A DNA stretch of 5,311 nucleotides from Multiplicimicrobium sp043718225 (lineage in GTDB: Bacteria > Omnitrophota > Omnitrophia > Omnitrophales > Aquincolibacteriaceae). The notes under the pieces are model-generated. The model saw only the letters and a program-made list of their open reading frames with translations. It was not told where the DNA came from and ran no database searches. Below, one piece after another: positions 3,758 through 5,311 of the stretch. Every line of letters begins with the position of its first letter. Position 1 is the stretch's first letter. The DNA lies in the NCBI GenBank assembly GCA_043718225.1, contig JAYSWD010000082.1:1-5311 (forward strand), in the 5' to 3' direction. The translations under genes and the position numbers were made by a program.

Positions 3758-5311
3758 AAAAATCATCGACTTTTCGGCGCGGAATAAATTTTTGGTGCTT
3801 ATCGTTACCGCCGCGTTGCTTGTTTTGTCCTGGCAGGCAATGCAAAAAACGCCGCTAGACGCTATTCCCGATTTATCTGACACGCAAGTGATCGTGTACT
3901 CGCAATGGGATCGCAGTCCGGATTTAATGGAAGATCAAGTGACTTATCCGATCGTTACAGCCATGTTGGGAACACCCCGTATCAAAGCAGTGCGCGGCGT
4001 CTCAGATTTTGGGTACTCCTATGTCTATGTCATTTTTGAAGATGGTACCGATCTGTATTGGGCGCGTAGCCGCGTGTTGGAATATCTTAGTAAAATCCAG
4101 CCGCGTCTCCCCGAAGGAGTGAAGACCGAATTGGGTCCTGATGCCACGAGTGTCGGCTGGGTTTATCAATATGCCTTGGTCGATGACTCCAAAAAACTTT
4201 CTTTGCCGGATCTTCGATCTTTGCAAGATTGGTATTTGCGTTATGCCCTGCAATCGGTGCCGGGTGTATCAGAAATTGCCGCGGTGGGCGGATTTGCAAA
4301 ACAAATTCAGGTGAATGTTAATCCCGACAAACTTTTGGCCGCGAAAATTACGATGAAAGAAGTTGTTAATGCCGTCAAGCAATCCAGTAATGACTCTGGC
4401 GGGAGGCTGCTAGAAGTAAATGGTTTTGAATTTATGATTCGTGCGCGAGGCTATGCCAAAAGCCCAGAAGATATAGGAGCTGCCGTTTTGCGAAGCAATG
4501 CACAGCTAGGGGCATCTTTACGAGTGCGTGATGTGGCGAGAGTCGAATGGGGGCCTGAAATAACGCGCGGTGTCGCGGAATTGGACGGCGAGGGCAATGC
4601 GGTTGGCGGTATTGTCATTATGCGACATGGAGAAAATGCACTCAAAGTGATTGACCGCGTGAAAACTAAAATAAATGAACTTACGCCTTCATTGCCGAAA
4701 GGTGTTCGATTTGTTGAAGTATATGATCGCTCGGATTTGATTAAGCGCGCAATCGAAACTTTGAAACATACGCTGACAGAAGAAATGATTATCGTAAGTA
4801 TCGTAATCTTATTATTTCTTTGGCATATTCCCTCCGCCATAATTCCGATTCTTACCATTCCCATTTCGGTTCTTATCGCATTCATTCCCATGGCAGCAAT
4901 GGGTATGACCACTAATATTATGTCGCTGTCGGGTATTGCGATTTCAATCGGAGTCTTAGTCGATGGCGCGATTATCGAAGTCGAGAATGCCTATAAAAAA
5001 CTGGAGCGTTGGCAAGAAAACGGCAGACAGGGAGATTATCACGAGGTTCGTTTAGCTGCGCTTAAAGAAGTCGGGCCGTCCGTATTTTTTTCTTTGCTCG
5101 TTATCGCAGTCGCTTTTGTGCCTGTATTTACTCTTATCGATCAAGAAGGAAGACTTTTTAGACCTTTGGCGATGAGTAAAAATCTGGCGATGCTCATCGC
5201 GGCGATTTTGGCGATTACACTCGATCCCGCAATGCGCATGCTTTTTACACGCATGGACCCATTCACTTTTAAGCCCAGGTGGCTTGCGGCGACAGCGACC
5301 ACCGTTTTAGT
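3750..5311 (+). CDS. cusA: CusA-like HME-RND heavy-metal efflux pump, N-terminal 520 residues (3'-truncated by window edge)
   Basis: Inner-membrane proton-driven pump. The frame stays open to the window edge, giving about half of the ~1050 residues usual for the family. Visible parts: TM1 (about 13-30); the porter region with PLDAIPDLSDTQV (35-47), SYVYVIFEDGTDLYWARSR (90-108) and ELGPDATSVGW (127-137), all close to CusA; then TM2 (about 346-358), TM3 with PISVLIAFIPMAAMG (371-385), TM4 with MSLSGIAISIGVLVDG (391-406), and TM5-6 around 445-495. D405 falls at the same number as the proton-relay Asp of E. coli CusA. M391 is kept, but the residues matching M271, M403 and M410 are I271, L403 and E410. 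It also lacks the first Asp (CzcA D402, here S399) of the acidic pair that marks CzcA in TM4. Metal specificity is therefore less certain than the overall similarity suggests. The start has GGAGG eight bases upstream. Confidence 0.95.
   Translation, partial: MIEKIIDFSARNKFLVLIVTAALLVLSWQAMQKTPLDAIPDLSDTQVIVYSQWDRSPDLMEDQVTYPIVTAMLGTPRIKAVRGVSDFGYSYVYVIFEDGTDLYWARSRVLEYLSKIQPRLPEGVKTELGPDATSVGWVYQYALVDDSKKLSLPDLRSLQDWYLRYALQSVPGVSEIAAVGGFAKQIQVNVNPDKLLAAKITMKEVVNAVKQSSNDSGGRLLEVNGFEFMIRARGYAKSPEDIGAAVLRSNAQLGASLRVRDVARVEWGPEITRGVAELDGEGNAVGGIVIMRHGENALKVIDRVKTKINELTPSLPKGVRFVEVYDRSDLIKRAIETLKHTLTEEMIIVSIVILLFLWHIPSAIIPILTIPISVLIAFIPMAAMGMTTNIMSLSGIAISIGVLVDGAIIEVENAYKKLERWQENGRQGDYHEVRLAALKEVGPSVFFSLLVIAVAFVPVFTLIDQEGRLFRPLAMSKNLAMLIAAILAITLDPAMRMLFTRMDPFTFKPRWLAATATTVL

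Noticed and set aside
4451..4912. Open frame of 153 codons on the - strand opposite the pump gene
   Set aside because: It is antisense to strongly conserved CusA motifs in the + frame, its product has no recognisable fold, and it has no clear ribosome site. It is a shadow of the pump's codon usage.

Overview
This window reads as Gram-negative chromosomal DNA of moderate, roughly mid-40s GC. All genes lie on the + strand. The Gram-negative call rests on exported and lipoprotein-type small proteins and on a tripartite RND efflux adaptor and pump. I cannot place the organism more narrowly from sequence alone.

Region 1 (1-1143) is a two-component pair. It holds the C-terminal half of a Cph1/PAS-type sensor histidine kinase, cut by the window edge, and an Rcp1-like stand-alone receiver. 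The two genes overlap in ATGA. A run of seven A and eleven G sits directly before the overlap, so kinase tail, stop codon and receiver ribosome site all depend on a slippage-prone tract.

Region 2 (1144-2079) holds hairpins and two small exported proteins. One is a helical periplasmic protein of 115 aa with three His/Met(/Cys) clusters. The other is a 42-aa lipoprotein. Hairpins follow each gene.

Region 3 (2080-5311) is a heavy-metal efflux locus: a small exported Cys/His-rich protein, a CusB-like adaptor and the first 520 residues of a CusA-like HME-RND pump. A 72-bp palindromic interspersed repeat lies between the small protein and the adaptor and artificially lengthens the adaptor's reading frame; the real start is a GTG at 2555. 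Adaptor and pump overlap by 8 bases and must be co-translated. No outer-membrane (CusC/TolC-like) gene is visible.

The likely joint role is periplasmic capture of a soft metal, probably Cu(I)/Ag(I), by the small proteins and the adaptor N-terminus, then export by the pump. Two departures from the textbook system stand out. The adaptor appears to have lost both halves of its lipoyl domain. The pump keeps the proton-relay Asp405 but has replaced three of the four CusA relay methionines that can be aligned here. Comparisons with E. coli CusA/CusB are from memory, not from an alignment program.
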